Counted from the first letter of the stretch, positions 51,671 to 62,013 are shown. The stretch is DNA of 64,000 bases from Arthrobacter sp042667405 (GCF_042667405.1 NZ_JBHVAL010000015.1:53280-117279), one strand, 5' to 3'. Notes: generated by a model not told the origin, from the sequence alone. Numbers and translations: made by a program.

Positions 51671-53443
51671 TCAGCTGACGCGTACGACGGCGGCGCTACC
51701 GCCGGGAAGCGTCAACGTGTCCTCGTCGAGGGCTGCTTTGGGATCGGTGGCCAGCAACAAGGAGCCACTGAGCGGTGTCGCGAACGCATCCTCCCCCAGG
51801 TTGCAGACCACACGGACGCTGCCACGGGAGAACTGCAGCCAGTGCTCGTCGTCGTCGAACTTCACGGAGGTTTCGCCAAAGCCGCCCTCGACCAGTTCGG
51901 GCGTGTTCCGGCGCAGCTGTGCCAAATCCTTGTACAGCTGCAGCAGCCGTGCGTGATCCCCTTCACCGGCTTCCTCCCACTTGAGCTTGGAGCGCTGGAA
52001 GGTCTCCGGATCCTGGGGATCGGGAACAACGGCCGGATCCCACCCCATCCGTTCGAACTCCTTGATCCGCCCCTCGGCGGTGGCCTTGCCCAGGTCCGGT
52101 TCCGGGTGGGAAGTGAAGAACTGCCACGGTGTGGATGCGCCGAACTCCTCCCCCATGAACAACATCGGGGTGAAGGGAGAGGTCATGGTCAGGACTGCAC
52201 CAACAGCCAACTTGCCGTAGGACAACGATGCCGTGAGGCGGTCGCCGGTTGCCCGGTTTCCGATCTGGTCGTGGTTTTGGAGGCACACCACCAGGGCCGA
52301 AGGGTGGGCGAGGTCGTGCCGGATGGGCCGTCCGTGGCGGCGCTCCCGGAAGCTCGAGTAGCTTCCATCATGGAAGAAGCCGTGCTCAAGGACCTTGGCC
52401 AGCACGGACAACGAGTCGAAGTCCGAGTAATAGCCGGTGGTCTCCCCGCTGAGGTTGACGTGGACCGCGTGGTGGAAGTCGTCGCTCCACTGGCCTTCCA
52501 GACCGTAGCCGTTGTCCTTGCGGGGGTAGATCAGGCGCGGGTTGTTCAGATCCGATTCCGCAATCAGGGTCCGCGGGATCCCCGTTTCCGATTCGATCAG
52601 GTCCCCCAGCGCCCCGAATTCCTCAAGGATATGAACGGCACGCTCATCACGGAGGGCGTGCACGGCATCGAGCCGAAGTCCGTCAACGTGGTAGTCCCGG
52701 AGCCACATCGCGGCGTTCTCCAGGATGTAGCGCCGCACGTCGTCGGAGCCCGGGCCGTCAAGGTTCACTGAGTCACCCCAGGTGTTGCCCTCACCCGATT
52801 TCAGGTAGGGCCCGAACTTTGGCAGGTAGTTTCCGCTGGGACCGAGGTGGTTGTAGACCACATCCTGGATGACTCCGAGCCCTGCGGCGTGCGCCGCATC
52901 AACAAAGCGCTGATAGGCGGCCGGGCCACCGTAGGGCTCGTGGACGGCGTACCAAAGGACGCCGTCGTAGCCCCAGTTGTGGACACCGTTGAACCCGTTC
53001 ACCGGCAGGAGCTCGATGAAGTCGATGCCAAGGTCCACCAGGTAGTCCAGTTTCGCAGCGGCAGCATCCAGTGTGCCCTCAGGCGTGAAGGTCCCAAGGT
53101 GCAGCTCGTAGATGACCGAGCCCTTGAGGTCCTTCCCCTTCCACCCGCCGTCCTTCCACTCATGGATGGAGGGGTCGAAAGTTGAGGACAGTCCATGGAC
53201 TCCGTCCGGCTGCCGCCGTGAGCGCGGATCAGGGAACGGCCCTTCTCCATCAACCAGGTAGCCGTACGACACGTCGTCGGCTTCCTGTGCCACGACGTCA
53301 GCCGGCGCGTGCCACCAACCGTGCGCGGCGTCGTCGTCGAACTGCTCCATGCCGTACTCGTGGCCCCCGGCCACCAGCCGAACGCTCTTGGCATTCGGCG
53401 CCCACACATCGAATCTATTTTTTCCAGCAGCGTGCTTGAGCAT
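51671..53443 (-). CDS. treZ: Maltooligosyltrehalose trehalohydrolase
   Basis: This GH13 enzyme releases trehalose from maltooligosyltrehalose. The 590-residue protein has an N-terminal beta-sandwich (FDVWAPNAKSVRLVAGG) and the barrel motifs VIQDVVYNHLGPSGNY, GLRLDAVHAL (catalytic Asp) and LIAESDLNNPR (catalytic Glu), with the C-terminal GEEFGASTPWQFF segment typical of TreZ. The ATG at 53443 has AGGGGA five bases upstream. It follows treY by 53 bases. Confidence 0.96.
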   Translation of the reverse strand: MLKHAAGKNRFDVWAPNAKSVRLVAGGHEYGMEQFDDDAAHGWWHAPADVVAQEADDVSYGYLVDGEGPFPDPRSRRQPDGVHGLSSTFDPSIHEWKDGGWKGKDLKGSVIYELHLGTFTPEGTLDAAAAKLDYLVDLGIDFIELLPVNGFNGVHNWGYDGVLWYAVHEPYGGPAAYQRFVDAAHAAGLGVIQDVVYNHLGPSGNYLPKFGPYLKSGEGNTWGDSVNLDGPGSDDVRRYILENAAMWLRDYHVDGLRLDAVHALRDERAVHILEEFGALGDLIESETGIPRTLIAESDLNNPRLIYPRKDNGYGLEGQWSDDFHHAVHVNLSGETTGYYSDFDSLSVLAKVLEHGFFHDGSYSSFRERRHGRPIRHDLAHPSALVVCLQNHDQIGNRATGDRLTASLSYGKLAVGAVLTMTSPFTPMLFMGEEFGASTPWQFFTSHPEPDLGKATAEGRIKEFERMGWDPAVVPDPQDPETFQRSKLKWEEAGEGDHARLLQLYKDLAQLRRNTPELVEGGFGETSVKFDDDEHWLQFSRGSVRVVCNLGEDAFATPLSGSLLLATDPKAALDEDTLTLPGGSAAVVRVS

Positions 53444-53496
53444 GATGTTCCCCTGTACGTTCCTTAAGCGTGCGTTGCCGCGAATTCAGGCTGGCT

Positions 53497-55809
53497 TCAG
53501 TCGGTGGGTACCAGCAGCGCCACCGGGTAGCGTTCCAGCAACTTCCCCACCTGGACGGGACCGGGGCCGTAGCTTGCTCCGGTGAGTTCGTCCTTGCAGT
53601 TCACAGTGAGTTCGATGCTGGTGTCCCGCCAGCCGCCTTCCCGGGCGAGGCGCCGTGGCAGACGCGTGGCCACAGTCATGGCTCCACGCCGGCCTGCACC
53701 CCGGTCGAAGGCCACTACGTGCGCCGCAGCCAAGCCCTGTGCTGCCACGGGCAAGTACCCTTCGAACAGTTCCGGACGGTCCTTCCGTAACCTCAGCGCA
53801 CGCGAAACCACCAACAGCTTGGCGGGTTCTTCCGTGAACGACGGCGTGGCGCCCTGGTCCAACTGCTTCAGAGCGGCCTGGCGTGCCTGGAAGTCCACTG
53901 GCCGCCGGTTATCCGGGTCAGTCAGCGAGCCGTCCCGGAACTCCGTGCCCTGATAGACGTCCGGGACGCCGGGCATGGTGAGTTGGATCAGCTTGGCGGA
54001 CAGCGAGTTGGAGGTCCCATAGGGTTCCAGCTCGGCCACGAAGTTGGCCAGCGCGGCCGCGACCTCGGGAACGTCGAAAGCGGCGTCGACGGCGGCTGCC
54101 AGCTGCCGTTCGAACTCCGGGTTCGGGTCGGTCCAGTTGGTTGAACTGCCGGCCTCGCGTGCAGCTTTCAGCGCGTAGGACTGGAGGCGTCCGCGGTCTG
54201 CCGGCCAAGCACCCACGATCGACTGCCAGACAAGCGCGGCCAGCGGTCCGTCCGGGATCGGTGCGAGCTGCTGCACCGTGCCAAGGAACAATTCCCACTC
54301 CGGCACGGCCTCGGAAATGACCGATATCCGTGCCCTCGCATCCTCGCTTCGCTTGGTGTCGTGGGTGCTCAGGGTGGTCATGGAGTGCGGCAGGAGCTGC
54401 TGGCGACGGGCCATCCGCTCGTGGAAGACTCCGTTGGGCAAGGAGAACTCCGTCGGATCCGCGCCAACCTCGGTGAGCGAGCCTAGCCGGGTGTAACGGA
54501 AGAACGCGGTGTCCTCCACACCCTTCGCCATCACCATGCCCGAGGTCTGCTGGAACCGCTGCGCCAGGGCGTTGCCTGGATCCAACAGGAGTGGTTGCAG
54601 TTTGCCCAGGACGGGTTCAAGTTCGGGACGGTGACGTCCTGCCTTCTCTATTGCCTCGACCAGAGTCTTACCGCCATGAGGCAGGTAGGTCCGGTAGATG
54701 GGGAACCAGCAGATGATCTCGGCCAGGGAATCGGCTACCTTGGCGAACGGCAGTTCCAGCGTGGCCGGTACCAGGCGCGCGAGCCGGAGGATCTCCGAAC
54801 GGAGGATACCGTCGGCGATGCGGCGCTTGGTCCCATGGATCATCTCGGCGTAATCTGCCGGCTTTTCCGAGTTCCGCAGCCGGGCATCGAGTGAGTTGAG
54901 GTATTCCTCGGCCGTGGGATCGACGAACAGGCGATCAACGTCCGCGAGAGCGTCGTACCCGGTGGTGCCCTCACAACTGAAGGTTTCCGGGAGCTGCTCC
55001 CCCGGTTCGAGGATCTTCTCCACCAGCAAGTAGGCGCCGCCGGTGACTTCCCGGAGCCTCGCAAGGTAGCCCTCGGGGTCGGCAAGCCCATCGGGATGGT
55101 CAATGCGGAGGCCGTCCACCAGGCCCTCACGGAACCAGCGGACAATCTCGGCGTGGGACTCGTCGAAGACCCACGGGATCTCGACCCGGATGCCCGCCAA
55201 AGTGTTCACGGCGAAGAACCGGCGGTAGTTCAGGTCCGCGTCTGCCCGCCGCCAACCGATCAACTCGTAATTCTGGCGCGAGTGGACGTCCTTGGGGCTG
55301 TCGCCGGACTCGTACGTTCCGTCAGCCAACGGGAAACGGTGATCGTAGTAGTGCAGCTCACCGTCCACGACCTTGAGTTCATCGAGGTCGTCGTCGCTGC
55401 CGAGCACCGGGATCCGGATCTTTCCGCCTCCGAAGTCCCAGTCGACGTCGAAGGCCTCGGCATACTTGGACTCCTGCCCGTCCTTCAGCAGGCTCCACCA
55501 CCAAGCATTCTGCTTGGGAGAGGCAACACCCATGTGGTTGGGCACGATGTCCGCAAGAATCCCCAGGCCGTGATCCTTGGCTGCCTTGGACAGGGCAGCC
55601 AAGCCCTCACGGCCGCCCCTGGCGGGATCCACGGTGGAGGGGTCGGTCACGTCATAGCCATGGTCCGATCCCTGCTCGGCGGTCAGGATTGGTGAGACGT
55701 AAACCCAATCGATTCCCAGTGATTTCAGGTAGCCGGTGAGCTCGGCAGCGTCCTGCAAGGTGAAGCCGGGACGGATCTGGAGGCGGTACGTGGAGACTGG
55801 CGTCCTCAT
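53497..55809 (-). CDS. treY: Maltooligosyltrehalose synthase
   Basis: This GH13 enzyme turns the reducing end of maltodextrins into a trehalose unit by transglucosylation. The 770-residue protein has STYRLQIRPGFTLQDAAELT at the start, ADIVPNHMGV, GLRIDHPDGLADPEGYLARL (nucleophile Asp), LLVEKILEPGEQLP (acid Glu) and a C-terminal region ending in VALLVPTD. The ATG overlaps the glgX stop (ATGA), so the genes are coupled. Confidence 0.96.
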   Translation of the reverse strand: MRTPVSTYRLQIRPGFTLQDAAELTGYLKSLGIDWVYVSPILTAEQGSDHGYDVTDPSTVDPARGGREGLAALSKAAKDHGLGILADIVPNHMGVASPKQNAWWWSLLKDGQESKYAEAFDVDWDFGGGKIRIPVLGSDDDLDELKVVDGELHYYDHRFPLADGTYESGDSPKDVHSRQNYELIGWRRADADLNYRRFFAVNTLAGIRVEIPWVFDESHAEIVRWFREGLVDGLRIDHPDGLADPEGYLARLREVTGGAYLLVEKILEPGEQLPETFSCEGTTGYDALADVDRLFVDPTAEEYLNSLDARLRNSEKPADYAEMIHGTKRRIADGILRSEILRLARLVPATLELPFAKVADSLAEIICWFPIYRTYLPHGGKTLVEAIEKAGRHRPELEPVLGKLQPLLLDPGNALAQRFQQTSGMVMAKGVEDTAFFRYTRLGSLTEVGADPTEFSLPNGVFHERMARRQQLLPHSMTTLSTHDTKRSEDARARISVISEAVPEWELFLGTVQQLAPIPDGPLAALVWQSIVGAWPADRGRLQSYALKAAREAGSSTNWTDPNPEFERQLAAAVDAAFDVPEVAAALANFVAELEPYGTSNSLSAKLIQLTMPGVPDVYQGTEFRDGSLTDPDNRRPVDFQARQAALKQLDQGATPSFTEEPAKLLVVSRALRLRKDRPELFEGYLPVAAQGLAAAHVVAFDRGAGRRGAMTVATRLPRRLAREGGWRDTSIELTVNCKDELTGASYGPGPVQVGKLLERYPVALLVPTD

Positions 55810-58115
55810 GATTCGGTCTCCTTTCCCTCGCCTGCGTCAGCAGCACCAGCAGCCTCTTCTGCCGGAGCAGCCTCCTCTGCCGGGGCCTCCTTGTAGTCAT
55901 ACGGCAGGGAGGTCACGGCGGGAGCCGTGATGGAGGCCGTTTCCGGTGTGCTGGTCTGCGTCAGGGCTGCCAGCGAGGCCGCAACGGAGTGGTCCGGTTC
56001 GATCTCGGGGGTACTGTGCGCACGCAGTACCACCAGGGATTTGCCGCCGACTGAGAGGATCTGGTCCGGCTTGATGACGCCGGCTTCCGCTCCCTCTCCG
56101 GCGGTATCGATCATGACGTCCCAGGCCGGTGCGTACTCGTCGGAGGGAATCCGGAAGTCCACCTCTTCCTGGTCCGCGTTGAAGTACAGGAGGAAGTTGA
56201 CGTCGGTGATGCGTCGGCCTTGGTTATCGCGGCCGTGGATGCCGTCACCGTTGAGGAACACACCCACCGAACGGCCCAGGGCTTCGTCCCAGTCCGACGG
56301 CGTCATGGTGGTGCCGTCCTTGTCCAGCCACACGATGTCCGGGAGTCGTTCGCCCTCGCCCCGGAGCGCAGGCCTGCCGTCGAAGAAGCGGCTGCGGCGC
56401 AGGCTCGGGTGCTTGGCACGCAGTGCACTGACTGCCGCAGTGAACTCGATCAGCGGCTGGTCCACGTGTTCCCAGTTGATCCAGGTGAGTTCGGAGTCCT
56501 GGCAGTAGCCGTTGTTGTTGCCCTGCTGGGTCCGGCCCAGTTCGTCGCCGTGCAGGAGCATTGGGACGCCTTGGGACAGGAACAAGGAGGCAATGAAGTT
56601 GCGTTGCTGGCGTGCCCGCAGGGCGAGGACGGTGGGGTCGTCCGTCGGCCCTTCGACGCCACAGTTCCACGAACGGTTGTGGGATTCGCCGTCGTTGTTG
56701 TCCTCGCCGTTGGCCTCATTGTGCTTCTCGTTGTAGGACACCAGGTCCATCAAGGTGAAGCCGTCGTGGGCCGTGACGAAGTTGATGGATGCGAACGGAC
56801 GGCGGCCCGAGTGTTCGTACAGGTCTGCCGAGCCCGTGAGCCGGGATGCGAATTCGCCGAGCGTGGACGGCTCGCCCCGCCAGAAGTCTCGGACGGTATC
56901 GCGGTACTTGCCGTTCCATTCGGTCCACTGGGGCGGGAAATTGCCTACCTGGTAACCGCCGGGCCCGACGTCCCACGGTTCGGCTATGAGCTTCACCTGG
57001 GACACTACGGGATCCTGCTGGATCAGTTCGAAGAACGTGGAGAGTTTGTCGACGTCGTAGAACTCGCGGGCCAGGGTGGAGGCGAGGTCGAAACGGAAAC
57101 CGTCCACATGCATTTCGGTGACCCAATACCGCAGGGAGTCCATGAGCAGCTGCAGGGAATGTGGGCTGCGCACGTTCAGGGAGTTACCCGTACCGGTGTA
57201 GTCCATGTAGTACTTCTGGTCGTCTTCCACCAGGCGGTAGTAGGCCGAGTTGTCGATGCCCTTGAAGGACAGCGTGGGGCCCAGGTGGTTGCCTTCAGCG
57301 GTGTGGTTGTAGACGACGTCGAGAATGACCTCAATGCCGGCGTCGTGCAGCGAGCGGACCATGGCCTTGAAGTCCTGGACCTGCTGTCCCGTGTCGCCCT
57401 TGGAGCTGTAGCTGTTGTGCGGGGCGAAGAAGCCGATGGTGTTGTAGCCCCAGTAGTTGCTCAGGCCCTTGTCCTGGAGGATTCCGTCGTTCACGAACTG
57501 GTGCACGGGCATCAGTTCGATTGCCGTGACGCCCAGCTTCTGCAGGTGCGAAATCACTGCCGGGTGTGCAACGCCGGCGTACGTTCCGCGCTGCTCTTCC
57601 GGGACCTCGGGGTGGAGCTGCGTGAGTCCCTTGACGTGGGCCTCGTAGATCACCGACTTGTGGTACGGGATCCTGGGGAGCTTGTCGCCGTCCCAGTCGA
57701 AGAAGGGGTTGATGACGACGCCCAGCATCATGTGTGCTGCTGAATCCTCGTCATTCCGGGAGTCGGGGTCCCCCAGGTTGTACGAAAACAGGGAAGGGTC
57801 CCAGTCGATTTGCCGGTGCACTGCCTTGGCATAGGGGTCCAGCAGGAGCTTGTTGGGGTTGAAGCGTTGGCCGGCGTCGGGGTCGTAGGGACCGTGGACG
57901 CGGTAGCCGTATTTCTGTCCGGGCTGCACCGTCGGGAGGTAGCAGTGCCAGACATAGCCGTCCACTTCCGTGACGTCGACGCGGACTTCGCCGCCGTCGT
58001 CGTCGAAGAGGCACAGTTCAACCCGTTCTGCCCTTTCGCTGAACAGTGCAAAGTTGGTGCCGGTACCGTCAAACGTGGCTCCGAGCGGATAAGCCGATCC
58101 AGGCCAGACTTCCAT
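55806..58115 (-). CDS. glgX: Glycogen debranching enzyme GlgX
   Basis: This GH13 enzyme hydrolyses alpha-1,6 branches of glycogen, yielding maltodextrins for TreY. The 769-residue protein starts VWPGSAYPLGATFDGTGTNF, and has VILDVVYNHTAEGN, GFRFDLASTLAREF (Asp), LIAEPWDVGPGGYQVGNFP (Glu) and TAHDGFTLMDLVSYNEKHNEA. A C-terminal extension of ~70 residues ends in an Ala/Glu-rich repeat (APAEEAAPAEEA) and a charged tail, beyond the catalytic unit. ATG 58115 has AAGAGGAG five bases upstream. It heads the glgX-treY-treZ operon for trehalose production from glycogen. Confidence 0.95.
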   Translation of the reverse strand: MEVWPGSAYPLGATFDGTGTNFALFSERAERVELCLFDDDGGEVRVDVTEVDGYVWHCYLPTVQPGQKYGYRVHGPYDPDAGQRFNPNKLLLDPYAKAVHRQIDWDPSLFSYNLGDPDSRNDEDSAAHMMLGVVINPFFDWDGDKLPRIPYHKSVIYEAHVKGLTQLHPEVPEEQRGTYAGVAHPAVISHLQKLGVTAIELMPVHQFVNDGILQDKGLSNYWGYNTIGFFAPHNSYSSKGDTGQQVQDFKAMVRSLHDAGIEVILDVVYNHTAEGNHLGPTLSFKGIDNSAYYRLVEDDQKYYMDYTGTGNSLNVRSPHSLQLLMDSLRYWVTEMHVDGFRFDLASTLAREFYDVDKLSTFFELIQQDPVVSQVKLIAEPWDVGPGGYQVGNFPPQWTEWNGKYRDTVRDFWRGEPSTLGEFASRLTGSADLYEHSGRRPFASINFVTAHDGFTLMDLVSYNEKHNEANGEDNNDGESHNRSWNCGVEGPTDDPTVLALRARQQRNFIASLFLSQGVPMLLHGDELGRTQQGNNNGYCQDSELTWINWEHVDQPLIEFTAAVSALRAKHPSLRRSRFFDGRPALRGEGERLPDIVWLDKDGTTMTPSDWDEALGRSVGVFLNGDGIHGRDNQGRRITDVNFLLYFNADQEEVDFRIPSDEYAPAWDVMIDTAGEGAEAGVIKPDQILSVGGKSLVVLRAHSTPEIEPDHSVAASLAALTQTSTPETASITAPAVTSLPYDYKEAPAEEAAPAEEAAGAADAGEGKETES

Positions 58116-58183
58116 GCGTTCTCCTCTTGCTGATGCGAACAACTGTTGCAAGCCTACTCATGACCCTGACAACGACAGTAACC

Positions 58184-59761
58184 TTACGGTATTGTTCGGT
58201 CGTATTCCGCGCTGAGCGAACCAACAACGCGCGGAACAGCCTCAGCGATCGCCGAGGCTGTAATGGGGCCACCATCAAAATCTGCCGAAGCCAGCGCTCC
58301 GGCCCGTCCATGGATGCTTGCTGCCACGGCCGCGACAGCAGCCCAGCGGTCCTCAGGATCCAAACCCAAGGCGGCATACGCGCCGTCGTCGTTTGTCAGC
58401 TCATCAGCAGCCTGCGCCACCAAAGCTCCCAGGACTCCGGCCAGGACATCGCCGCTTCCGGCGGTCGCCATCCAGGCGGTGCCGTCGGACTGGCTGAACA
58501 CAGTTCCCGACGGCGATGCCACCAAGGTGGTGGCACCCTTCAGGAGCACTGTGGCTCCGGTTTGTTGCGCAGCCTGCCGTACGAAGTGCAGCGGGCGGGA
58601 TTCGACGTCGGCACGGCTCACGGCCACTTCGCCCGTGGAAGGAAGCGAGTCCAGCAACGAGGCGAGCTCGCCGGCATGCGGAGTGAGGATCCAGTGGGGC
58701 GGGCAACGCTCCGGCAAGAGGCTCAGCGCACCGGCGTCGACCACCACCGGCAGGTCATCGCGGAGTGCGGACTCCGCAGCAGCCCCTGCCCGCTCAAGCT
58801 GCTCTTGCCCGTCGACGCCCGGGCCAACCACCCAGGCCTGCACCCTTCCCGGGTCCGCCGTCTCCCAGAGGGCCTCAGGGGTCCGGCTGAGAACCATTCG
58901 GGCCGCTGGTTCAGGGCCGAGGTAGCGCACCATGCCCACCCCGGCGAGGGCCGAGGCGTGCACGCTCAAAACTGCTGCGCCGGCAAAGCGACTGGAGCCC
59001 GCGACGATTCCCAGGACCCCCCGTGAGTATTTGTGCGCCCGCCGGGAAGGGCTGGGCAACAAGGCGCCCAGGTCCCGGGCAGTGAGCCGGCGCAGCTCCG
59101 GCACGTCATACTGCAGCGTGGACTCGATACCGATCTCCACCAGTTCGACGCGGCCGGCGCAGCCTTCACCCGGGTCACTGAGCAGGCCGGCTTTGATGCC
59201 CCCGAAGGTGACGGTGAGGTCGGCTTCCAGGACAGGCCAATGGACCTCGCCCGTGCCGGCATCCAGGCCGCTCGGGACATCGCATGCCACCACCAGGCCG
59301 GGCCGAAGTTCCTGGAGCCCCGCTACCAGCTCGGCAGCGGCGTCACGCAAGCCGCCGCGGGCTCCCGTACCCAGGAGGGCATCGATGACCACGTCCTCGC
59401 CGGCACACAGGACCGCGAGCTCTTCCGCGTTGGAGGCCTCCAGCCGCAGAACCCGACCGCCGGCGGCCTTGAAGGCAAGCAAAGCCTCCGTGTGGACAGT
59501 TTCCGAAGCAAGTATCGCCGTCGTCCGCATTCCACGCCCGGCCAGGTGCGCTGCAGCGTAGAGGCCATCGCCGCCGTTGTTGCCCTTGCCGGCAAGAACC
59601 GTGACACCCGCTCCGGCCAGCCGGCGTTTTATCTTCACCTCGCGGATCACTGCCTGTGCCAGGCCGTAGGCTGCCCGTTGCATAAGAACAGCGCCCTCAC
59701 CGGAGTCCAGGAGCGGTTGTTCCGCATCCCTGATCTGTTGTCCGGTGAAGGCGCTGATCAT
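58184..59761 (-). CDS. nnr: Bifunctional NAD(P)H-hydrate repair enzyme (epimerase-dehydratase)
   Basis: This repair enzyme recycles damaged NAD(P)H. The 525-residue protein has an N-terminal YjeF_N epimerase domain (about residues 1-215, with GKGNNGGDGLYAAAHLA) and a C-terminal ADP-dependent dehydratase of the ribokinase fold (about 230-520). The latter carries LTPHAGELASLL, LLKGATT and the catalytic ATAGSGDVLAGVLGALV. It starts with ATG 59761, 16 bases after the acpS stop, and is the third gene of glmS-acpS-nnr. Confidence 0.95.
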   Translation of the reverse strand: MISAFTGQQIRDAEQPLLDSGEGAVLMQRAAYGLAQAVIREVKIKRRLAGAGVTVLAGKGNNGGDGLYAAAHLAGRGMRTTAILASETVHTEALLAFKAAGGRVLRLEASNAEELAVLCAGEDVVIDALLGTGARGGLRDAAAELVAGLQELRPGLVVACDVPSGLDAGTGEVHWPVLEADLTVTFGGIKAGLLSDPGEGCAGRVELVEIGIESTLQYDVPELRRLTARDLGALLPSPSRRAHKYSRGVLGIVAGSSRFAGAAVLSVHASALAGVGMVRYLGPEPAARMVLSRTPEALWETADPGRVQAWVVGPGVDGQEQLERAGAAAESALRDDLPVVVDAGALSLLPERCPPHWILTPHAGELASLLDSLPSTGEVAVSRADVESRPLHFVRQAAQQTGATVLLKGATTLVASPSGTVFSQSDGTAWMATAGSGDVLAGVLGALVAQAADELTNDDGAYAALGLDPEDRWAAVAAVAASIHGRAGALASADFDGGPITASAIAEAVPRVVGSLSAEYDRTIP

Positions 59762-59777
59762 GTGAACGTGTGTCCGT

Positions 59778-60125
59778 TTAGCCTTCGGCGAGGACAGTCG
59801 CCGTGGCGATGCCGCCGTCGTGGCTCATGGACAGGTGCCAGCGCTTGACGCCCTTGGCCTCAGCCACCGCAAGCACGGTGCCCTTGACCTGGACTGTTGG
59901 ACCGTTCTGGTCAAGGCCGATCCAGCAGTCCTGCCAGTTCATGCCCGCGGGTGCGCCCAGAACCTTGGCAACAGCTTCCTTGGCCGCAAAACGGGCTGCC
60001 AAGGACCGCGTGTTGAGTTCACGCTCCGCCGGCACAAAAAGCCGGTCCCTCAGCCCTGGAGTCCGTTCAAGCTGCCGGCCAAACCGCTCAATGTCTACGA
60101 CGTCTACGCCAATGCCAACAATCAT
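59778..60125 (-). CDS. acpS: Holo-[acyl-carrier-protein] synthase
   Basis: This enzyme transfers phosphopantetheine from CoA to acyl carrier protein. The 115-residue protein has the AcpS signatures IVGIGVDVVDIERFGR (metal Asp) and RFAAKEAVAKVLGAP (metal Glu), and ends in SMSHDGGIATATVL. It starts only four bases after the glmS stop, so it is co-transcribed with it. Confidence 0.97.
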   Translation of the reverse strand: MIVGIGVDVVDIERFGRQLERTPGLRDRLFVPAERELNTRSLAARFAAKEAVAKVLGAPAGMNWQDCWIGLDQNGPTVQVKGTVLAVAEAKGVKRWHLSMSHDGGIATATVLAEG

Positions 60126-60129
60126 GGCG

Positions 60130-62013
60130 TTATTCTACGGTCACGCTCTTGGCGAGGTTACGCGGCTGGTCGACGTCGTAACCCTTCGCCCCGGCCAATT
60201 CGGCGGCAAAGATCTGCAGCGGAACCGTAGTGAGCAACGGCATGAGCAACGTAGGCGTTTCCGGAACGTAGAACACGTGCTCGGCGTAGTCCTTGACCGA
60301 TTCATCTCCCTCTTCAGCGATGACCAGGGTACGTGCACCACGTGCGCGGACTTCCTGGATGTTGCTGACCACCTTGGAGTGCAGGGAGTCGCGGCCGCGC
60401 GGGGAAGGCACGACGACGAAGACCGGCTGGCCGTCATCGATCAGGGCGATCGGGCCGTGCTTGAGCTCGCCCGCGGCGAAGCCTTCAGCGTGGATGTACG
60501 CGATTTCCTTAAGCTTCAGCGCGCCCTCAAGAGCCACCGGGTAGCCCACGTGGCGGCCCAGGAACAGCACGGACTTTTCGTCCTTCATGCTGCGTGCGAG
60601 CTCGCGCAGGGGCCCTGCGTTGTCGAGGATGGTCTGGATCTTTGCCGGGATCTTGTTCAGGTCCGCAAGGACGTCCTTGATCTGGCCTGAGAAGATGTTG
60701 CCGCGCAGCTGGGCCAGGTAGAGGCCCAGGAGGTAGGCGGCGGTGATCTGGGCCAGGAATGCCTTGGTGGACGCAACGGCGATTTCCGGGCCGGCGTGGG
60801 TGTAGAGCACAGCATCGGATTCACGGGGAATGGTTGAGCCGTTGGTGTTGCAGATGGAGATCGTCTTGGCGCCCTGTTCGCGGGCGTAGCGGACGGCCAT
60901 AAGCGTGTCCATGGTTTCACCGGACTGGCTGATCGAAACCACCAGCGTCTTGGCATCCACAATCGGATCGCGGTAGCGGAACTCGTGGGCGAGCTCCACC
61001 TCCGTGGGGATACGGCACCAGTTCTCGATGGCGTACTTGGCCACCAAGCCTGCGTACGCGGCAGTGCCACAAGCGAGGACGATGATCTTGTCCACCTGCT
61101 TGAGGAGCTCCGGATCGATGCGGAGCTCGTCGAGGGTCAGCTGGCCGTTGAGGTCCGAGCGGCCCAGGAGGGTTTGTGCCACAGCGTCAGGCTGGTCGTT
61201 GATCTCCTTCTCCATGAAGGAGTTGAAGCCACCCTTTTCGGCCGATGCCGGGTCCCAGTCAACGTGGTATTCCTTGCCTTCGGCGGGAGCGCCGAAGAAG
61301 TCGGTGATCTCCACGGAGTCCGCGGTGATGGTGACGATCTGGTCCTGGCCCAGTTCCACAGCGCGGCGCGTGTAGTCAATGAAGCCGGAGACGTCGGAAC
61401 CGAGGAAGTTCTCGCCGTCGCCCAGACCCACCACCAGGGGTGAGTTGCGGCGGGCAGCAACCACGACGTCGGGCTGGTCCGCGTGTACGGCCAGGAGGGT
61501 AAACGCACCCTCGAGCCGCTGGCAGGCGAGGCGCATCGCTTCGGTAAGGTTGCCGCCGTCGCCCTTGAGCTGGTTGCGGAAGATGTCGCCGATGAGTGCG
61601 GCAGCCACCTCGGTGTCGGTTTCGGATTCGAACGTGACACCCTTGGCGAGCAGTTCCTGGCGGAGCTCGGCGAAGTTCTCGATGATGCCGTTGTGGATGA
61701 CAGCCAGGCGGCCACCATCGGAGAGGTGCGGGTGGGCATTACGGTCGGTAGGGCCGCCGTGCGTGGCCCACCGGGTGTGGCCAATGCCCGTCAGGGACTC
61801 GGGAACGGGGTGAGCTTCCAGTTCCTCGATCAGATTGCTCAGCTTGCCGGACTTTTTACGCGATGAGATTGCTCCATCGGCTACTACTGCGACGCCGGCG
61901 GAGTCATAGCCGCGGTACTCCAGACGGCGCAGCCCTTCCACCACGACGTCAAGGGCGCTGTAACCAGCTGCCTCGCGAGACGAATTGCCAACATAGCCTA
62001 CGATTCCACACAT
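60130..62013 (-). CDS. glmS: Glutamine-fructose-6-phosphate aminotransferase
   Basis: This enzyme makes glucosamine-6-phosphate from fructose-6-phosphate and glutamine, the first step to peptidoglycan amino sugars. The 627-residue protein starts with the nucleophile Cys after Met (MCGIVGYVGN), has GLRRLEYRGYDSAGVAV and GHTRWATHGGPT in the glutaminase domain, then two SIS sugar-isomerase domains (ACGTAAYAG, SQSGETMDTLMA, LGRHVGYPVALEGALKLKE), and ends in RNLAKSVTVE. ATG 62013 is the only start compatible with an N-terminal Cys. No glmS ribozyme is seen upstream. It heads glmS-acpS-nnr and is divergent from coaA. Confidence 0.98.
   Translation of the reverse strand: MCGIVGYVGNSSREAAGYSALDVVVEGLRRLEYRGYDSAGVAVVADGAISSRKKSGKLSNLIEELEAHPVPESLTGIGHTRWATHGGPTDRNAHPHLSDGGRLAVIHNGIIENFAELRQELLAKGVTFESETDTEVAAALIGDIFRNQLKGDGGNLTEAMRLACQRLEGAFTLLAVHADQPDVVVAARRNSPLVVGLGDGENFLGSDVSGFIDYTRRAVELGQDQIVTITADSVEITDFFGAPAEGKEYHVDWDPASAEKGGFNSFMEKEINDQPDAVAQTLLGRSDLNGQLTLDELRIDPELLKQVDKIIVLACGTAAYAGLVAKYAIENWCRIPTEVELAHEFRYRDPIVDAKTLVVSISQSGETMDTLMAVRYAREQGAKTISICNTNGSTIPRESDAVLYTHAGPEIAVASTKAFLAQITAAYLLGLYLAQLRGNIFSGQIKDVLADLNKIPAKIQTILDNAGPLRELARSMKDEKSVLFLGRHVGYPVALEGALKLKEIAYIHAEGFAAGELKHGPIALIDDGQPVFVVVPSPRGRDSLHSKVVSNIQEVRARGARTLVIAEEGDESVKDYAEHVFYVPETPTLLMPLLTTVPLQIFAAELAGAKGYDVDQPRNLAKSVTVE

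Noticed and set aside
56220..57743. 507-codon plus-strand frame over glgX
   Set aside because: Antisense shadow of a GH13 enzyme with complete catalytic motifs.
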